From assembly GCF_004912195.1 (NCBI RefSeq), contig NZ_STGW01000003.1, positions 1-64,000 of the forward strand: a DNA stretch of 64,000 nucleotides, in the 5' to 3' direction. The stretch comes from Nocardioides caeni. GTDB lineage: Bacteria > Actinomycetota > Actinomycetes > Propionibacteriales > Nocardioidaceae. A program made the position numbers and the translations under genes. The notes beneath the pieces are model-generated. The model saw only the letters and a list, made by a program, of their open reading frames with translations, had not been told where the DNA came from and did not search any database. Position 1 is the stretch's first letter, and every line of letters starts with the position of its first letter. Below, in pieces: positions 9,714 to 18,361 of this stretch.

Positions 9714-11248
9714 TGGAGTTCTCCGATCACGCTGGCGACCGCGGCGGTGACGGCGCGGCCGGTGACGAGCTGGTGGGCGAGGTCGATCTCGGGAGCGAGG
9801 AAGCGGTCGGTCCCGGGGCCGCCGACACCGGCGTCGCGGAGCAGGCGGACGACGGCGCCGGTGGCCGGGCTGGGGGTGAGCGGCGCCCGGAGGTCGAGGG
9901 CGCGTGCGGCGGTCATCAGCTCGATGGCCAGCACCCGGGACAGCCCGTCGACGGAGCGGCGCAGCTTGCGCGCGGACGACCAGCCCATCGAGACATGGTC
10001 CTCCTGCATCGCGCTGCTCGGGATGGAGTCGACGCTCGCGGGCGCGGCGAGGCGCTTGAGCTCGGAGACGACGGCGGCCTGCGTGTACTGCGCGATCATC
10101 AGCCCCGAGTCCACGCCCGGATCGTCGGCGAGGAAGGGCGGCAGGCCGTGGTTGCGGGCCTTGTCGAGGAAGCGGTCCGTACGACGCTCGGCGATCGACG
10201 CGACGTCGGCAGCCACGATCGCGAGGAAGTCGAGGACGTAGGCCACCGGCGCGCCGTGGAAGTTGCCGTTGGACTCGAGGCGTCCGTCGACGACGACCGG
10301 ATTGTCGACGGCCGAGGCCAGCTCGCGGGCAGCGACCATCGCGGCGTGGGCGACGGTGTCGCGGGCAGCGCCGTGCACCTGCGGCGAGCAGCGCAGCGAG
10401 TAGGCGTCCTGCACCCGGTTGCAGTCGGGACCGCGGTGGGAGGCGACCACGCCGGAGTCGCGCAGCAGCGCGGTGAGGTTGGCGGCCGACAGCGCCTGGC
10501 CGGGGTGAGGCCGGATCGCCTGCAGCTCCGGGGCGAACACCCGGTCGGTGCCGAGCTGGCCCTCGACCGACATCGCGGCGGAGACGTCGGCGACCTTGAG
10601 CAGGTCGGTGAGGTCGTGGATCGCCAGCACCAGCATGCCGAGCATGCCGTCGGTGCCGTTGATCAGCGCCAGCCCCTCCTTCTCCTGGAGCTGGACCGGC
10701 GCCAGTCCGGCGGCCTCGAGGGCGGTGGCCGCGTCGGTCAGCTCACCGTCCGCCGTACGCACGGGACCCTCACCCATCAACGCCAACGCGCAGTGTGCGA
10801 GCGGCGCGAGGTCGCCGGAGCAGCCGAGTGAGCCGTACTCGTGCACCACCGGCGTGATCCCGTGCGACAGGAGCGCGGCGAGCAGCTCGGCCGTCTCGCG
10901 TCGGCAGCCGGTGTGACCGGTCGCGAGCGTCGAGAGACGCAGCAGCATCAGTGCCCGCACGACCTCGCGCTCCACCTCGGGGCCGCTGCCGGCGGCATGC
11001 GATCGGACCAGCGAGCGCTGCAGCTGGGTGCGCAGCTCGGGGGCGATGTGCCGGGTGGCGAGGGCGCCGAAGCCGGTGGAGACGCCGTAGTGGGGGGTCG
11101 CCGAGGCGGCGAGGTCGTCGATCACCGCTCGGGCCCGGTCGATCGCGTCGATCGCGTCCGGCCCCAGCTCCACGGCCGCGCCCTCGCGCGCCACGGCCAC
11201 CACGTCCTCGAACGAGACCGGTCCGGTCCCGACGGTCACTGTCGTCAT
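9710..11248 (-). CDS. hutH: Histidine ammonia-lyase HutH
   Basis: 512 residues. It deaminates L-histidine to urocanate using the MIO prosthetic group. The MIO motif is [14 protein letters not shown], with Cys-Ser-Gly instead of the commoner Ala-Ser-Gly; I recall the Cys form from some actinobacterial histidases. Other signatures are [24 protein letters not shown], and [18 protein letters not shown] 11248 is chosen because it has GGAGG seven bases upstream and gives the family N-terminus; the frame is open further upstream without homology. First gene of the operon, divergent from the IclR regulator. Confidence 0.97.
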
Positions 11249-11302
11249 GCCTCCATTGCAGCCCCCGGAGATGCCGCGTGCCAGCACGTCGTTGGCGAAT
11301 GC

Positions 11303-11318
11303 GTCTCGGATACGAGAC
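11303..11318. promoter_or_regulatory. Palindrome in the hutH/IclR divergent promoter region, candidate operator
   Basis: GTCTCG-GATA-CGAGAC, a perfect 6-bp inverted repeat with 4-bp spacer, in the 80-bp gap between hutH and the IclR gene and 11 bp before the IclR ATG. Layout (centred GNATNC flanked by CG) resembles operators used by IclR-family proteins. The binding claim is inference. Confidence 0.5.
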
Positions 11319-11328
11319 AGTTGGGGAC

Positions 11329-12087
11329 ATGTCCCAGGTCCCCGCAGCGACCCGCGCCCTGCGGGTGCTGCGCTTCCTGGCCGGCCAACCGGAGCCGGTC
11401 GCGGTCGAGCGCATCGCACGCGAGGTCGGCCTGCCGCGCTCCTCGACCTATCACCTCCTCCAGGCCATGGCGGACGAAGGCTTCGTGGTGCACCTGCCCG
11501 ACGAGCGACGCTTCGGTCTGGGCGTCGCGGCCTTCGAGGTCGGCAGCGGCTATGCCCGGCAGGCGCCGCTGCAGCGGCTCGCACGTCGTCCCCTTGCCGC
11601 GCTCGTCGACCGGACCGGGCACAGCGCGCACCTGGCCGTGCCGCACGGGCGCGACGTCCTCTACGTCGTCGAGGAGCGCGCACCGGGCCGACCGCCGCTC
11701 GTCACCGACGTCGGCGTCCGCCTCCCCTCGCACCTGACGGCGAGCGGTCGCGCGATCCTCGCCCACCTGCCGACCGCACAGGTGCGCGCCCTCTATCCCG
11801 ACCGCGCCGCCTTCGTCGACCGCACCGGGGTCGGCCCCGGCTCCCCCACCGCCCTGCGCTCCGTGATGGCGGCGACCAGGCAGCGCGGCTACGCCGTCGA
11901 GGACGGGGAGGTCACGCCCGGGCTGGCGAGCGTGGCCGCCGCGGTCGTCGATCACAACGGCCTGCCGGTCGCCGGCGTCGCACTGACCTACCCGAGCGAC
12001 GGCGTGACGGAACGTCCAAGCCGGCAGCTGGCCGAGGAGGTCGTCGCCACGGCCGGCGTGCTCAGTCGGCGGCTCCGGGGTCGGTGA
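11329..12087 (+). CDS. IclR-family transcriptional regulator, probable hut regulator
   Basis: 252 residues. The N-terminal winged helix-turn-helix (about residues 5-65) contains VERIAREVGLPRSSTYHLLQAM, and a C-terminal effector-binding domain follows (about 75-245), with HLTASGRAILAHLP and RGYAVEDGEVTPGLASVAAAV typical of IclR. The start ATG 11329 gives the standard short N-terminus. It is divergent from hutH with a palindrome between, so it most likely controls the hut operon in response to a pathway intermediate. The ligand and sign of regulation cannot be read. Its 3' end overlaps the convergent VOC gene by 26 bp. Confidence 0.9.
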   Translation: MSQVPAATRALRVLRFLAGQPEPVAVERIAREVGLPRSSTYHLLQAMADEGFVVHLPDERRFGLGVAAFEVGSGYARQAPLQRLARRPLAALVDRTGHSAHLAVPHGRDVLYVVEERAPGRPPLVTDVGVRLPSHLTASGRAILAHLPTAQVRALYPDRAAFVDRTGVGPGSPTALRSVMAATRQRGYAVEDGEVTPGLASVAAAVVDHNGLPVAGVALTYPSDGVTERPSRQLAEEVVATAGVLSRRLRGR

Positions 12088-12442
12088 CCGGGTTGCCGCC
12101 GAAGCCGATCTCGTTGCCGTCGGTGTCCCGGAAGATCACCTTGCGGACGCCGTCGCCATAGGTCTCCTGGTCGGCCGGCTCGACACCTCGCTCCGAGGCC
12201 GCGGCCACACGGGCATCCAGGTCGTCGACGAACACCGTCTGGGTGGCGTGCCCGGCCCGCTCCGGGCGCTGCTCGACCACCAGCCAACGGTGGGGAGCCA
12301 GTTCCCACACCGCCTCGGTGTCGTGCGCCCGGAAAGTCGGTGGGCCACCCAGCAGCGCCTCGTACCACGGCAGCGCCTGCGCGTAGTCGCGCACGCAGAC
12401 ACCCGCGAACAGCTCGACCCCGTCGGCCAGGAAGTCACCCAT
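12062..12442 (-). CDS. VOC (glyoxalase/bleomycin-resistance fold) family protein
   Basis: 126 residues. It shows the vicinal-oxygen-chelate pattern: VCVRDYAQALPWYEALLG at the start, VFVDDLDARVAAASERG in the middle, and KVIFRDTDGNEIGFGG near the end, with the E of NEIGF as a usual metal-ligand position. Its function could be anything from glyoxalase to antibiotic binding; nothing nearby decides it. Starts at ATG 12442. It overlaps the IclR 3' end convergently. Confidence 0.8.
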   Translation of the reverse strand: MGDFLADGVELFAGVCVRDYAQALPWYEALLGGPPTFRAHDTEAVWELAPHRWLVVEQRPERAGHATQTVFVDDLDARVAAASERGVEPADQETYGDGVRKVIFRDTDGNEIGFGGNPVTDPGAAD

Positions 12443-12472
12443 GCCGGAATCGACCGCCCTGGTCGCCGGAAC

Positions 12473-13951
12473 TCATCGTCGGATTCGCCCCCACCACCAG
12501 TCGTACGACGCCGGGTCGGCGCCATAGGCCGCGGTCATCGCCCGCCCGGTGGCCGCCAGCAGCGGCGGGCGCTCCCCGTCGCGCGCCGCCTGGGCCGACC
12601 GCGCCAGCTCGGCACCCTCGGCCCAGGCGCCCGCATCAACGGGCAGTGGGAGCGCAGCCAGCTGGCGCGCGCTGACCTTCACCGATCCCGGCGTGAGCCC
12701 GGTGCCGAGGTAGCGGGCGGCGGCGTGCGCGACCACAGGAGGCGCCAGGGTCACGGCGAGGAGCCGCCACAGGTCGGCCGGATCGTGGGGGACGACGCTC
12801 AGCACCGGCACCGACGGCAGCCACGCTCCCTCCTCGTCGACGACCGCCTCGATCACCCGGCCCTGGGCGGCGACCAGCAGCTTGGGGACGAGACGCGCAT
12901 CGGCCCAGCGGGCCAGTCCCCCGTCGGCGCGCAGCGCGGCGAGGTCGACCGACGGGGCGTCGTACGACCGGCGCGCGAAGCGGGTCGAGACGCTTCCCCA
13001 GCGCAGCTCGGCCGGATCGACGAGGCCGCTCGTCACCAGCGGCGTGGGGCCGCCGGGGTCGTCCCGGACGAACGGCACGAGCCCGTAGTACTGGTCGCGG
13101 AAGTCGGCCGTGCAGGTCGCCAGGTCGCCGACGAGGCCCGCGCCCGCGGGCAGGTCGACCGCGGGGATGTCGAAGGCAGGTGCGGCCAGCGCACCCCAGG
13201 CGTCGCGATCGGTCGGCGGGCCGGCACCGAGCCTCACGACCGGCACGCAGGTCAGCACCGGTGTCCCCTCGAAGACGGGCCGCGGCGAGCACCAGAGGTC
13301 GGTGACCGCACCGCGCTCGGCGACCGCAGCGCGGACCGGGCCCGCGTCCCGAGCTGCCAGCACCGACAGTGGCTGCACGAGCGCGACCACGCCGCCCTCG
13401 TCGACGAGGTCGAGCGCCCGATGCAGGAAGACCGCACTGGTGTCGGTGTAGGCGCCGAGGCCGCGGCGGCTGTCCTCCGACTGTCCGGCGGTACGACGCC
13501 GCAGCTGGCCGAGGAACGGAGGGTTGCCCACGACCGCGGCGAACCGGCGTCCCTGCCAGGCACTCAGGCCGTCGGCGACGACGACCTGTGCCGCGATCAG
13601 GTCGGCGGGGACGGAGGGGTCCTCGGCGGCCAAGCGTTCGCGGGCGATCCGCACGGCCTCGGGGTCGAGGTCCGAGCCGTGGACGGCCGCGACGCCGACC
13701 CGGCGCGCCGCGGCGACGAGGAAATGGCCCGCCCCGCAGGCGGGATCGAGGACGGGGGCGCCCGGTGCGAGGCCGGCCAGGGCGTGGTCGAGCACCCACG
13801 CGACGAGCTCGGGCGGGGTGTAGAACGCGCCGCGGCGGCGGCGCTCGTCGCGGCGGGTCGCGAGGGATCGCTCGTGGGCGTCCGCGGCGGCGGCCGTCCG
13901 CTCCCGCTCCCCGGACTCGTGCCGCTCGTACGGCTCGCCGGGCTCCCGCAT
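12473..13951 (-). CDS. N6-adenine-type DNA methyltransferase (orphan)
   Basis: About 492 residues. SAM-binding motif I VLDPACGAGHFLVAAAR near residue 65 and catalytic motif IV VVGNPPFLGQ near residue 150 mark a gamma-class N6-adenine DNA methyltransferase of the TaqI / type IIG kind. The upstream phrase GAFYTPPELVAWVLDHAL is usual for these enzymes. The rest (about 200-492) would hold target recognition. No restriction endonuclease, specificity subunit or phage-defence genes flank it. I chose ATG 13951 because TACGGT lies exactly 6 nt before it, which fits a leaderless transcript; ATG 13987 is in frame but falls in the NrtR palindrome. Confidence 0.8.
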   Translation of the reverse strand: MREPGEPYERHESGERERTAAAADAHERSLATRRDERRRRGAFYTPPELVAWVLDHALAGLAPGAPVLDPACGAGHFLVAAARRVGVAAVHGSDLDPEAVRIARERLAAEDPSVPADLIAAQVVVADGLSAWQGRRFAAVVGNPPFLGQLRRRTAGQSEDSRRGLGAYTDTSAVFLHRALDLVDEGGVVALVQPLSVLAARDAGPVRAAVAERGAVTDLWCSPRPVFEGTPVLTCVPVVRLGAGPPTDRDAWGALAAPAFDIPAVDLPAGAGLVGDLATCTADFRDQYYGLVPFVRDDPGGPTPLVTSGLVDPAELRWGSVSTRFARRSYDAPSVDLAALRADGGLARWADARLVPKLLVAAQGRVIEAVVDEEGAWLPSVPVLSVVPHDPADLWRLLAVTLAPPVVAHAAARYLGTGLTPGSVKVSARQLAALPLPVDAGAWAEGAELARSAQAARDGERPPLLAATGRAMTAAYGADPASYDWWWGRIRR

Positions 13952-13957
13952 GATGGA

Positions 13958-13963
13958 ACCGTA
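13958..13963 (-). promoter_or_regulatory. Leaderless promoter -10 element (DNA methylase gene)
   Basis: TACGGT on the minus strand, 6 nt before ATG 13951. It lies only 10 bp from the NrtR palindrome, so NrtR could affect both divergent genes. Confidence 0.5.
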
Positions 13964-13972
13964 GATGAGACC

Positions 13973-13997
13973 TGTTATAGTCAGCATGACTACAACA
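13973..13997. promoter_or_regulatory. Candidate NrtR operator upstream of pncBA-nrtR
   Basis: Arms TGTTATAGTC and GACTACAACA are separated by AGCAT; the arms are inverse complements with one mismatch in ten. A TATAGT hexamer (13976-13981) inside the left arm could be the -10 of the operon, so repressor binding would block it. The operon encodes NrtR as its last gene, which supports autoregulation. Assignment to NrtR is inference from context. Confidence 0.7.
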
Positions 13998-14010
13998 TCG
14001 AGGAGTCGAG

Positions 14011-15909
14011 ATGGACCGCACCGGACTGCTGACCGACCGCTACGAGCTCACCATGCTCGACTCCTTCGTCCGCGACGGCAGCGCCGGTCGACCCGCGGTC
14101 TTCGAGGCCTTCGCCCGGCGCCTGCCGGAGGGCCGCCGCTACGGGATGCTCGCCGGCCTCGGACGACTGCTCGAGGCGATCGAGGCCTTCACGTTCGACG
14201 CCGGCGACATCGCCTGGCTGACCGAGCAGGGGGTCGTGGGCGACGAGACGGCCGCATGGCTGCGGGACTTCCGGTTCCGCGGCGACGTCGACGGCTATCG
14301 GGAGGGCGACCTGTACTTCCCCGGCAGCCCGGTGCTGACTGTCACCGGGACGCTCGGCGAGTGCGTGGTGCTCGAGACCCTCGTGCTCAGCATCCTCAAC
14401 CACGACACCGCGATCGCCAGCGCGGCCGTCCGGATGGTCGACGCGGCAGGAGACCGGCCGATCATCGAGATGGGCGGGCGTCGTACGCACGAGGAGGCGG
14501 CTGTCGCCACCGCCCGGGCGGCGTGGATCGCCGGCTTCGCGACGACGAGCAACCTCGCCGCGGGGCGTCGCCACGGCATCCCCACGGCCGGGACCGCGGC
14601 GCACGCCTTCACGCTCGCGCACGCCACCGAGGCCGACGCCTTCCGCAGCCAGGTCGAGGCACTCGGCGTCGGCACCACCCTGCTGGTCGACACCTACGAC
14701 ATCGCCGAGGGCATCCGTACCGCCGTCGAGGTCGCCGGCACCGGGCTGGGCGCCGTGCGGATCGACTCGGGCGACCTCGCGGAGGAGGCCGTCAAGGCAC
14801 GGGCCCTGCTCGACTCGCTCGGCGCGACCGCGACCCGCATCGTCGCGACCAGCGCCCTCGACGAGTTCGTCATCGCCGCGCTGGCCGACGCCCCGATCGA
14901 CGGCTACGGCGTCGGCACCCGGGTCGCGACCGGCTCGGGCCACCCGACGGCGAGCATGGTCTACAAGCTGGTCGCCATCGCCGACGCGCCCGGCGCACCC
15001 CTCCGCCCGGTCGCCAAGAAGTCCAAGGACAAGGCCTCGGTCGGTGGGCGCAAGCACCCCTTCCGGGAGTACGACGCCAACGGGCACCTGGTGGCCGAGT
15101 ACTTCGTCACCGGCGACGCCCACCCCAGCCCGGGCAGCCGGCCCGCCCAGGTGCCCCTGGTCCGCGGTGGCCGGACCGTCCACCATCCCACCCTGACGGC
15201 GGTGCGCACCCACGCGGCGACCAGCCTCGCCACGCTGCCGCCGGAGGCGCGCACGGTCGCCGCCGGTCCACCCCACCTGACCACCGCACTGAGAGAGGAA
15301 CCCGTCATGGAGCCCGTCATTGGCAACGCCGCGAAGCGAGCACTGATCGTCGTCGACGTGCAGAACGACTTCGTCGAGGGCGGCTCGCTCGCCGTCACCG
15401 GCGGCCGCGAGGTCGCCGGCCGGATCAGCCGGCACCTCGCCGAGCACGCCGGCGACTACGCCGTGGTCGCCGCGTCGCGCGACTGGCACCACGCCGGCGA
15501 CACCAATGGCGGCCACTTCCCCGAGCCGGGCGTCGATCCCGACTACGTCACGACCTGGCCGGTCCACTGCGTGCAGGGCGCGCCGGGCTCGGACTACGCC
15601 CCGGAGCTCGACACGGGCGCGGTGACCCACCACGTCGTGAAGGGCATGGGCGTGCCGGCGTACTCGGCCTTCGAAGGGGTCACCGACGCCGACGAACGGC
15701 TCGAGGACGTCCTGCGTGCGGCCGGGGTCACCGAGGTGGACGTCACCGGCATCGCGACCGACCACTGCGTGCGCGCCACGGCCCTCGACGCCCGCGCGGC
15801 GGGCTTCGAGGTCACCCTGCTGGACGGCCTGCACGCCGGCGTGGCCCCCGAGACGTCGGCCGCCGCGCTCGAGGAGCTCGCCGCGGCCGGAGTGGCGGTG
15901 CCGCGATGA
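14011..15909 (+). CDS. pncBA: Fused nicotinate phosphoribosyltransferase / nicotinamidase
   Basis: 632-residue single frame. Residues 1 to about 425 are nicotinate phosphoribosyltransferase (nicotinate + PRPP + ATP to NaMN): [14 protein letters not shown] at the start, [26 protein letters not shown], and [13 protein letters not shown]. Residues 433-632 are a nicotinamidase of the isochorismatase fold: VVDVQNDF (Asp), [19 protein letters not shown] (metal site), VVKGMG, and [16 protein letters not shown] with the catalytic Cys. No stop separates them. Methionine 433 (ATG 15307) has AGAGGAA upstream, so a separate nicotinamidase could also be started. Together the two activities salvage nicotinamide to NaMN. 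First gene of an operon with nrtR. Confidence 0.9.
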   Translation: MDRTGLLTDRYELTMLDSFVRDGSAGRPAVFEAFARRLPEGRRYGMLAGLGRLLEAIEAFTFDAGDIAWLTEQGVVGDETAAWLRDFRFRGDVDGYREGDLYFPGSPVLTVTGTLGECVVLETLVLSILNHDTAIASAAVRMVDAAGDRPIIEMGGRRTHEEAAVATARAAWIAGFATTSNLAAGRRHGIPTAGTAAHAFTLAHATEADAFRSQVEALGVGTTLLVDTYDIAEGIRTAVEVAGTGLGAVRIDSGDLAEEAVKARALLDSLGATATRIVATSALDEFVIAALADAPIDGYGVGTRVATGSGHPTASMVYKLVAIADAPGAPLRPVAKKSKDKASVGGRKHPFREYDANGHLVAEYFVTGDAHPSPGSRPAQVPLVRGGRTVHHPTLTAVRTHAATSLATLPPEARTVAAGPPHLTTALREEPVMEPVIGNAAKRALIVVDVQNDFVEGGSLAVTGGREVAGRISRHLAEHAGDYAVVAASRDWHHAGDTNGGHFPEPGVDPDYVTTWPVHCVQGAPGSDYAPELDTGAVTHHVVKGMGVPAYSAFEGVTDADERLEDVLRAAGVTEVDVTGIATDHCVRATALDARAAGFEVTLLDGLHAGVAPETSAAALEELAAAGVAVPR

Positions 15910-16616
15910 ACCACCCGCATCCCCCGTTCGCGGTGGCCGTCGACCTCGCGATCTTCACCATCCGCGACGGAGCCCTCGCCGTCCTGCTGATCGAGCGCGG
16001 CGAGGAGCCGTTCGCCGGGTCGTGGGCCCTGCCCGGCGGCTTCATCGAGCCCGAGGAGGACGCCGAGCAGGCGGCGTGGCGCGAGCTGCGGGAGGAGACC
16101 GGGGTCGACCGCTTCCCCGGCCACCTCGAGCAGCTGCGGACCTACTCCGCGCCCGACCGCGACCCACGGCAGCGAGTCGTGTCCATCGCCCACGTCGCGC
16201 TGGCGCCCGACCTGCCGGAGCCGCAGGCCGGCACCGACGCCGCGGACGCCCGCTGGTGGGTCGTCGACGACCTCCTGGGCGAGGGCACGAGCCCGGACAC
16301 CCCGGTGCTCGCGTTCGACCACCGCCAGATCCTGACCGATGCCCGCGAGCGGGTGCGCGCCAAGCTGGAGTACACGACGCTCGCCACGGAGTTCGTCGCC
16401 GAGCCGTTCACGCTCCCCGAGCTGCGCCGCGTCTACGCGGCCGTGTGGGGCACTCCCCCGGACCTCGGCAACTTCCGCCGCAAGGTGCTCGGCACCGAGG
16501 GGTTCGTCGTCGCGACCGACGGACGCGGCTCGGCGACCGAGGCCGGCGGCCGCCCTGCGTTGCTCTACCGGCGCGGCCCGGCGACCGTCGTCCAGCCGCC
16601 GATGACCCGCGGCTGA
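15906..16616 (+). CDS. nrtR: NrtR, Nudix-related transcriptional regulator of NAD metabolism
   Basis: 236 residues. The N-terminal Nudix domain has a fully consensus Nudix box ([17 protein letters not shown] followed by REETGV, about residues 38-60). The C-terminal winged helix (about 155-225) includes [15 protein letters not shown] and [13 protein letters not shown], a layout typical of NrtR. NrtR senses ADP-ribose-type ligands and represses NAD salvage genes. It overlaps the pncBA stop (ATGA), so it is in the operon it is expected to repress through the palindrome at 13973. An intact Nudix box leaves open a retained hydrolase activity. Confidence 0.9.
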   Translation: MNHPHPPFAVAVDLAIFTIRDGALAVLLIERGEEPFAGSWALPGGFIEPEEDAEQAAWRELREETGVDRFPGHLEQLRTYSAPDRDPRQRVVSIAHVALAPDLPEPQAGTDAADARWWVVDDLLGEGTSPDTPVLAFDHRQILTDARERVRAKLEYTTLATEFVAEPFTLPELRRVYAAVWGTPPDLGNFRRKVLGTEGFVVATDGRGSATEAGGRPALLYRRGPATVVQPPMTRG

Positions 16617-16709
16617 CCCGCGTCGACTTCCGACGCCCGGCTCCCATCGCGTGAGAGCCTGCACGCAGGCGGTCGGGGAGACGGTCGCCGCGTCGACGGA
16701 GGTGCACAC

Positions 16710-17378
16710 ATGTCGGACTCGTTGTCCCGAGCGGCCGATGCCCTCGAAGCCCGGGGCGTGATGCTCGGCGGGCCTCGCGCCAACTTCGGGCTCGCCGGGC
16801 GCAAGCAGCTGATGGCACTGCTGCACCACGGCATGGGCACGGATGCGAAGGTGCTCGACATCGGCTGCGGCTCGCTGCGCGCCGGCCACCTCCTGGTTCG
16901 CCTGCTCGACCCCGGCTGCTACTTCGGCATCGAGCCCGACCGCGAGATGCTCCGAGCCGGCATCGAGGTGCTGCTGGGCGAGGAGCTCGTGGCCGCCAAG
17001 CGCCCGACCTTCTCCGAGCACGACGACTTCTCGATGACGCAGTTCGGCGAGACCTTCGACTACTACCTGGCGCGATCGATCTGGAGCCACGCCTCCAAGC
17101 CGCAGATCGAGGCGATGCTCGACGGCTTCGTCGCGACCTCGGTGCGGGGCGCCACCTTCCTCACGTCCTACTACCCCGCAACCGAGGAGCGTCCCGACTA
17201 CGACGGCGCGGAGTGGGTGGGCCGCAGCCACGAGTCGGTCGAGCAGGGCACGATCGCACACGACCTCCGGTGGATCGCCCGAGCGTGCCAGGCGCGGGGA
17301 CTGCGGGTCGAGGAGGCCCGCGCCGCGGCGATCAACTTCGGCGCGCAGACCTGGCTGCGAATCCGCTACGCCCGCTGA
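16710..17378 (+). CDS. Class I SAM-dependent methyltransferase
   Basis: 222 residues. SAM-binding motif I VLDIGCGSLRAGHLLVRLL (about residues 50-68) and motif II FGIEPDREML are clear. DYYLARSIWSHAS fits motif IV. The family resembles small-molecule methyltransferases, but no substrate can be named. ATG 16710 has GGAGG 9 bp upstream. It appears to be monocistronic, ahead of the ArsR operon, and ends about 10 bp before the first ArsR operator. Confidence 0.8.
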   Translation: MSDSLSRAADALEARGVMLGGPRANFGLAGRKQLMALLHHGMGTDAKVLDIGCGSLRAGHLLVRLLDPGCYFGIEPDREMLRAGIEVLLGEELVAAKRPTFSEHDDFSMTQFGETFDYYLARSIWSHASKPQIEAMLDGFVATSVRGATFLTSYYPATEERPDYDGAEWVGRSHESVEQGTIAHDLRWIARACQARGLRVEEARAAAINFGAQTWLRIRYAR

Positions 17379-17386
17379 GCACCTTT

Positions 17387-17404
17387 CTCAACCCGAAGGT
17401 TGAC
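17387..17404. promoter_or_regulatory. ArsR-type operator 1
   Basis: CTCAACC-CGAA-GGTTGAC, an inverted repeat with one mismatch in seven, exactly 40 bp upstream of a second copy. It lies right after the methyltransferase stop. Confidence 0.7.
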
Positions 17405-17426
17405 AAAGGCCCGAGGCCGACGTTTA

Positions 17427-17444
17427 CTCAACCTCATGGTTGAG
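17427..17444. promoter_or_regulatory. ArsR-type operator 2, spanning the arsR start codon
   Basis: CTCAACC-TCAT-GGTTGAG, a perfect 7-bp inverted repeat. The ATG start codon of the ArsR gene (17436-17438) lies inside it, so the first codons are also regulatory DNA. Confidence 0.75.
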
Positions 17445-17843
17445 CAAGACGACCGACTGTCGCGGGTCTTCGGCGCCCTCGCCGATCCCACGCGGCGCGA
17501 CATGGTGGCCCGCCTCGCGGCGGGCGACGCGACCGTGGGCGAGCTCGCGGCGCCGTACGACGTGTCCCTCCAGGCCGTCTCCAAGCACCTGAAGGTGCTC
17601 GAGGAGGCGGGACTGGTGCGGCGCAGTCGTGACGCGCAGCGACGGCCGGTGCACCTGGACGCGGAGGTGTTCGACCTGATGACGAAGTGGATCGAGAGAT
17701 ACCGCCAGCAGGCCGAGGAGCGCTACCAGCGCCTCGACCAGGTCCTCGCCCGGATGCAGGGCGCAGGCACCGACGACACCGCGAGCGCCGACAGGACCGT
17801 CAGCGCCGACATCCCCCACGAGCAGCGAGGAGCAGCAGGATGA
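17436..17843 (+). CDS. ArsR-family (SdpR-like) transcriptional repressor
   Basis: About 135 residues. The winged helix has ADPTRRDMVARLAAGDATVGELAAP followed by VSLQAVSKHLKVLEEAGLV and the wing RRSRDAQRRPVHLD. No metal-binding cysteine cluster is seen, consistent with the SdpR-like branch found beside SRPBCC (AHSA1) proteins. Start is ATG 17436 inside operator 2; an upstream in-frame ATG (17400) falls in operator 1. It overlaps the SRPBCC gene by 4 bp. Autoregulation through the two palindromes is very likely. Confidence 0.88.
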   Translation: MVEQDDRLSRVFGALADPTRRDMVARLAAGDATVGELAAPYDVSLQAVSKHLKVLEEAGLVRRSRDAQRRPVHLDAEVFDLMTKWIERYRQQAEERYQRLDQVLARMQGAGTDDTASADRTVSADIPHEQRGAAG

Positions 17844-18361
17844 GCACCACCCACACCCAGAACCACGCCCAGCGCCACCCCGGCACCACCATCGAGGCCG
17901 ACCCCGACGTCCCGACCGTGCGGATCGTGCGCGAGTTCGACGCCCCGCGCGAGCTCGTGTGGCGCGCCCACGTCGAGCCCGACCTCGTGAAGCAGTGGAT
18001 GGGTCCGCACTCCATCGGCATGGACATCGACGTGTGGGACCTGCGCACCGGCGGTGAATACCGCTACACCGCCACCCGCGACGGCGAGGAGGTCGCCCAC
18101 TTCTACGGCGCCGTCCACCGGGTCGACGAGCACGAGCGGATCGTGCAGACCTTCGGTTTCGAGGAGATGCCGGAGGCCGTCAGCCTCGACACCCTCTTCT
18201 TCCACGAGCTGCCCGACGGCCGCACCCGCCTGGAGGCGCTGTCGGTCGTCTATGACTTCGAGTCCCGCGCCGGCATGCTCGCCAGCGGCATGGAGGTCGG
18301 CGTCAACGAGGGCTACGACGCCCTCGACGACCTCCTGGCGGGCCTGAAGGCCGACGAGTGA
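17840..18361 (+). CDS. SRPBCC (AHSA1-like) domain protein
   Basis: 173 residues. The START/Bet v1-like fold shows VRIVREFDAPRELVWRAHVEPDLVKQWMGP at the N-terminus, WDLRTGGEYRY in the middle, and a C-terminal helix MLASGMEVGVNEGYDALDDLLAGL. Such proteins bind hydrophobic ligands and are commonly paired with ArsR repressors; the ligand is unknown. Start ATG 17840 overlaps the arsR stop (ATGA), and its stop overlaps the next GTG (GTGA). Confidence 0.88.
   Translation: MSTTHTQNHAQRHPGTTIEADPDVPTVRIVREFDAPRELVWRAHVEPDLVKQWMGPHSIGMDIDVWDLRTGGEYRYTATRDGEEVAHFYGAVHRVDEHERIVQTFGFEEMPEAVSLDTLFFHELPDGRTRLEALSVVYDFESRAGMLASGMEVGVNEGYDALDDLLAGLKADE

Noticed and set aside
13952-13987. Longer start (ATG 13987) for the DNA methylase
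   Set aside because: It would place the start codon inside the NrtR palindrome and lacks a promoter or SD; ATG 13951 has TACGGT at the exact leaderless distance.
16617-16709. tRNA or small RNA gene between nrtR and the methyltransferase
   Set aside because: No cloverleaf and no T-loop motif; only a short GC-rich spacer with an SD.
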